Shown: piece after piece, positions 61,672 to 64,000 of the stretch | Layout: the number at the start of each line of letters is the position of its first letter | Position numbering within the stretch: the first letter of the stretch is position 1 | Assembly (NCBI GenBank): GCA_963730285.1 | Contig: CAVSQY010000007.1 | Location: 310,001 to 374,000, forward strand | DNA length: 64,000 bases | Reading direction: 5' to 3' | DNA from: JARDZU01 sp963730285 | Lineage (GTDB): Bacteria > Actinomycetota > Acidimicrobiia > Spongiisociales > ZC4RG35 | Position numbers and translations under genes: made by a program | Notes under the pieces: generated by a model | What the model was told of the DNA's origin: nothing | The model's database searches: none | The model's input: only the letters and a program-made list of their open reading frames with translations

Positions 61672-62595
61672 TCATACGATCCCGGAGAATTCATCGAGGC
61701 CCAGTGCCAGATTCGCATTCTGAATCGCTTGGACGGCTGCCCCCTTCAGAAGGTTGTCCTCCGCGGCGACAACGACCGCACTGAGCCCATCTTCGCTGGT
61801 CGCCATGCCCCCGATGAGCACTCCCGGGCGATTCGCCCCCTCACGAAGCTCGGGCTCGGCGTCCTGGACTTCGATGAGTGGCTCGTCGACATAGCGGGAT
61901 TGGAACCTCTCGACGACCTCGTCGCGTTCGAGGGGCCGGGAGAGTGGGACGTGACAGGTGACGATGAGCCCGCGGAACGCAGGATGCACGTGAGGCATGA
62001 AGCGGACCGGCCTGCCCAGGTGCCGGGTGGTCTCGCGCTCATGATTGTGGCCCACGAGCTTGTATGGGATCAGATTGTCGGACAGGTGGGCGGGGTCATT
62101 GCGGGGGCCCGGCGTGGAGCCGGCGCCGGAGTAGCCCGACACCCCGAACACCGCTGGCACACCGCCGAGCACATCCAAGAGTGGAGCCAGTGAGAGTTGC
62201 GTTGCTGTGGCGTAGCAACCGGGGTTGGCGATCCTACGCGCGCCCATCACCTTCTCCCGAAACAGTTCGGGCAGGCCATATACCCATTCGTCGTCGAATC
62301 TGTGATCGGCCGAGATGTCGACGATGATGGTGTTTGGGCTCACCTTGGCCACGTAGGGCTCGCTGGCCCCATCGGGGAGGGCCAGGAAGACGACGTCGAC
62401 TTCCCGCTCCGACAACTGGTCCGGCCCTATCGATTCGAAATATGAATCTTCGGCCCCCGGGACTGGCGATCCGTCCAACTCGCGCGAGCCGGCGAAGCCC
62501 AGCTCCAGCACAGGGTGATCGGATACCAGACGGAGGATCTCACCCCCGGCATAGCCGCGCGCTCCGACGATTCCGACGGTATGAGCCTCGCTCAT
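61672..62595 (-). CDS. argC: N-acetyl-gamma-glutamyl-phosphate reductase
   Basis: Reduces N-acetylglutamyl phosphate to the semialdehyde in arginine synthesis. The 307 residues have VGIVGARGYAGGEILRL, the active-site Cys in NPGCYATATQLSLAPL and the HVHPAFRG segment. The shorter length and the FRG, EPLIEV and DNLLKGAAxQAxQNxNLALG blocks resemble Xanthomonas-type ArgC as I remember it. ATG 62595 overlaps the end of the NAGS/K gene by 4 bases. Confidence 0.9.
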   Translation of the reverse strand: MSEAHTVGIVGARGYAGGEILRLVSDHPVLELGFAGSRELDGSPVPGAEDSYFESIGPDQLSEREVDVVFLALPDGASEPYVAKVSPNTIIVDISADHRFDDEWVYGLPELFREKVMGARRIANPGCYATATQLSLAPLLDVLGGVPAVFGVSGYSGAGSTPGPRNDPAHLSDNLIPYKLVGHNHERETTRHLGRPVRFMPHVHPAFRGLIVTCHVPLSRPLERDEVVERFQSRYVDEPLIEVQDAEPELREGANRPGVLIGGMATSEDGLSAVVVAAEDNLLKGAAVQAIQNANLALGLDEFSGIV

Positions 62596-63914
62596 GAGCT
62601 GGAGAGAAAGGATTCGGGAAGCTCGACGATCGCCTCGACTCTCTTGGCGATCTCGGTGAAATCGTCGAGCCCGCGCCAGAAGATCGTCCACGGGCCGCGC
62701 TTCACCGACCCCTCTGATTCTTCGATGTAGAAGGTGTTGAACCCGTTTTCGGTACGTGATCTCCACAGGAGCTGGGGGTAGGCGTCGACCAAGTGGGCCC
62801 AGACCGTGCGCGCCAGGCCTTCCCCTCGGGCGTCTTCGAGTATGGCGAACTTGTCCAGGTAGGCGAACCCTTCGAGATTGGCCACCAGGGCACCGGCGCG
62901 GAGGCTCTCGGATAGGAAAGCAGTCTCGAGATCGAGCTTGTCCCACCAATCGGTGTCGAGCGAGCGGCCGAACGCCTCTTCCACCAATTTCTCAACCTGA
63001 CCACGATCCAGGGTGGATTTGTCGTCGAAGCGGTCTATAAGCTCGCCACGACGCACCAGTGTCCCTGACCCACCGTGGGTGAACAGCTCCTTGACCAGGC
63101 CGGACGGTGTGGTGATGGAGACCGATGTGGACAGTGGACTGTCGTCGAGTAGGAGCTTTATCTCGCTCAGCTTGAGGCGCATCCCCGAATGGACCCATGG
63201 TTGGCCCATCAAGTGCTCGTAGTCGGAGGCGAGGTTGATCGTGTCGATTGCCTTCGCATCCTCGCCGAGCAGGCCCCCCGTCGCCGTCAGGAAGATGATC
63301 TTCATTGGTTGCACGGCGTGGACAAGGGACCTGGTGGCCGAATCGGCGTTCATGTTGACCAGTTGACCGCCGGGAGCGACACCGAGGCATGTCAGGATGG
63401 GTATGGCTCCAGAGTCGACGATCGACCTGATCATGGCGAGATGCACGCGGGTCGGTTCGCCGACCAACCCGTACTTCTCCTCGTCGACGTATTCCGCCTC
63501 GAATGCTCCTGCCGTGAGGCTGTGGGCGGCCACGCCCTGGGCGCGAACGGCTTCCACCAGGCGAATGTTCTGCTCGATGAATGTGTCCCGGGCCGCGTCG
63601 AGGGCCTCGCGGCTGGTCACGCGAAGACCGTCGATCTTCTCGGCCTCGATGCTGCGCTCCGCCAGCGTGCGATCGAGCTGCTGCCCTCCGCCATGGAGCA
63701 CTATCGGCGTCAGACCCACTGTGTGCAGGAATGCCAACGCCGCAGCGGTTTCCTCTAGGTGGTCATCGAGGATTGCACCGCCCACCTTGATCACCGCGAA
63801 GCGGGATCGGTCTACCTCGGAGAATCGCTGGAGATAGGACCTGATCTCCTTGCCATCGCTCATGTTGGACAAGAGTTGGACGATCGTCTGCCGGACGTCT
63901 CTGTCGGGTGTCAT
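62592..63914 (-). CDS. Bifunctional acetylglutamate kinase / N-acetylglutamate synthase
   Basis: A 440-residue fusion: residues about 25-290 are an amino-acid kinase (FAVIKVGGAIL, VLHGGGQQLD, NMNADSATRSLVHAVQPMKIIFLTATGG), and residues about 300-440 are a NAT-type acyltransferase (DWWDKLDLETAFLSESLRAGALV, YLDKFAILEDARGEGLARTVWAHLV, WRSRTENGFNTFYIEESEGS). This is the layout of the Xanthomonas/vertebrate NAGS-K type, in which both steps of acetylglutamate phosphate formation are in one protein. ATG 63914 overlaps the upstream carbamoyltransferase by 4 bases. Confidence 0.9.
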   Translation of the reverse strand: MTPDRDVRQTIVQLLSNMSDGKEIRSYLQRFSEVDRSRFAVIKVGGAILDDHLEETAAALAFLHTVGLTPIVLHGGGQQLDRTLAERSIEAEKIDGLRVTSREALDAARDTFIEQNIRLVEAVRAQGVAAHSLTAGAFEAEYVDEEKYGLVGEPTRVHLAMIRSIVDSGAIPILTCLGVAPGGQLVNMNADSATRSLVHAVQPMKIIFLTATGGLLGEDAKAIDTINLASDYEHLMGQPWVHSGMRLKLSEIKLLLDDSPLSTSVSITTPSGLVKELFTHGGSGTLVRRGELIDRFDDKSTLDRGQVEKLVEEAFGRSLDTDWWDKLDLETAFLSESLRAGALVANLEGFAYLDKFAILEDARGEGLARTVWAHLVDAYPQLLWRSRTENGFNTFYIEESEGSVKRGPWTIFWRGLDDFTEIAKRVEAIVELPESFLSSS

Positions 63915-64000
63915 GGCGTTTGGTTGATCAGCTTCGTCATGATCGCCTTTTGCACATGCAACCGGTTCTCGGCTTCCTCATAGGCGATACAGGAGTCGCT
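63911..64000 (-). CDS. argF: Carbamoyltransferase, probably N-acetylornithine type (3' end only)
   Basis: The last 29 codons of a minus-strand gene whose 5' part is outside the window. The end reads CIAYEEAENRLHVQKAIMTKL, which closely matches, from memory, the C terminus of Xanthomonas N-acetylornithine carbamoyltransferase (EEAENRLHVQKAIM). Ordinary ornithine carbamoyltransferases end similarly but less closely, so the type is not certain. It overlaps the NAGS-K start by 4 bases. Confidence 0.7.
   Translation of the reverse strand, partial: SDSCIAYEEAENRLHVQKAIMTKLINQTP

Overview
The window looks like a chromosome segment of a GC-rich actinobacterium. I favour the Acidimicrobiia or a close relative. 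The reasons are a high GC content with many GTG/TTG starts, many leaderless-type promoters, cysteine-bearing S-layer-homology-like repeats, LPFTG-anchored surface proteins and tmRNA next to smpB. The class call is an inference; a 16S gene or marker phylogeny is not available here.

Layout: 1-6081 carries secA (5' end outside the window), prfB, ftsEX, smpB and ssrA (tmRNA). 6244-13840 has a ferredoxin, a tandem-HTH protein, an HMG-CoA lyase-like/acyl-CoA dehydrogenase pair, pdxH, an MBL hydrolase, rph, rdgB, a type II NADH dehydrogenase and a GntR regulator. 13930-15555 has a small membrane protein and six tRNAs around a frameshifted HTH gene. 15612-18895 is tig-clpP-clpX. 18994-22659 holds two LPFTG surface proteins, each behind a copy of the same structured RNA leader. 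22720-34755 is folC, ndk, mreBCD-mrdA-rodA, tdk, rng, rplU-rpmA-obg. 34763-43941 has a DksA-like protein, moxR-coxE-response regulator-coxL, two tandem GAPDH-family genes (one without its catalytic residues), an M23 protein, nadD and rsfS.

43990-47638 is an island of about 3.6 kb at tRNA-Ala(GGC), bounded by a 47-bp exact repeat of the tRNA 3' part. It holds an IS481-like remnant, a lipoprotein gene, a LuxR-type regulator with matching 20-bp lux-box-like palindromes, and a TacA/TacT-type toxin-antitoxin pair. 47891-58564 is accessory: HD-GYP, a peptidase remnant, DUF2461, a cation-chloride cotransporter, DUF3048, an S-layer-like protein, an oxidoreductase, a hydrolase, a macrodomain protein and lipoproteins. 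58579-64000 on the minus strand is etfBA, deoA and an arginine cluster (argC, a fused acetylglutamate kinase/synthase, and the end of an acetylornithine-carbamoyltransferase-like gene) resembling that of Xanthomonas.

Four genes (clpX, obg, the cotransporter and the HTH gene in the tRNA cluster) each carry one single-base frameshift. Because clpX and obg are core genes, assembly or homopolymer errors are the simplest explanation. The most unusual items are the GAPDH pseudoenzyme beside a normal GAPDH, the duplicated RNA leader of the surface proteins, and the LuxR/palindrome/lipoprotein module inside the tRNA-Ala island.
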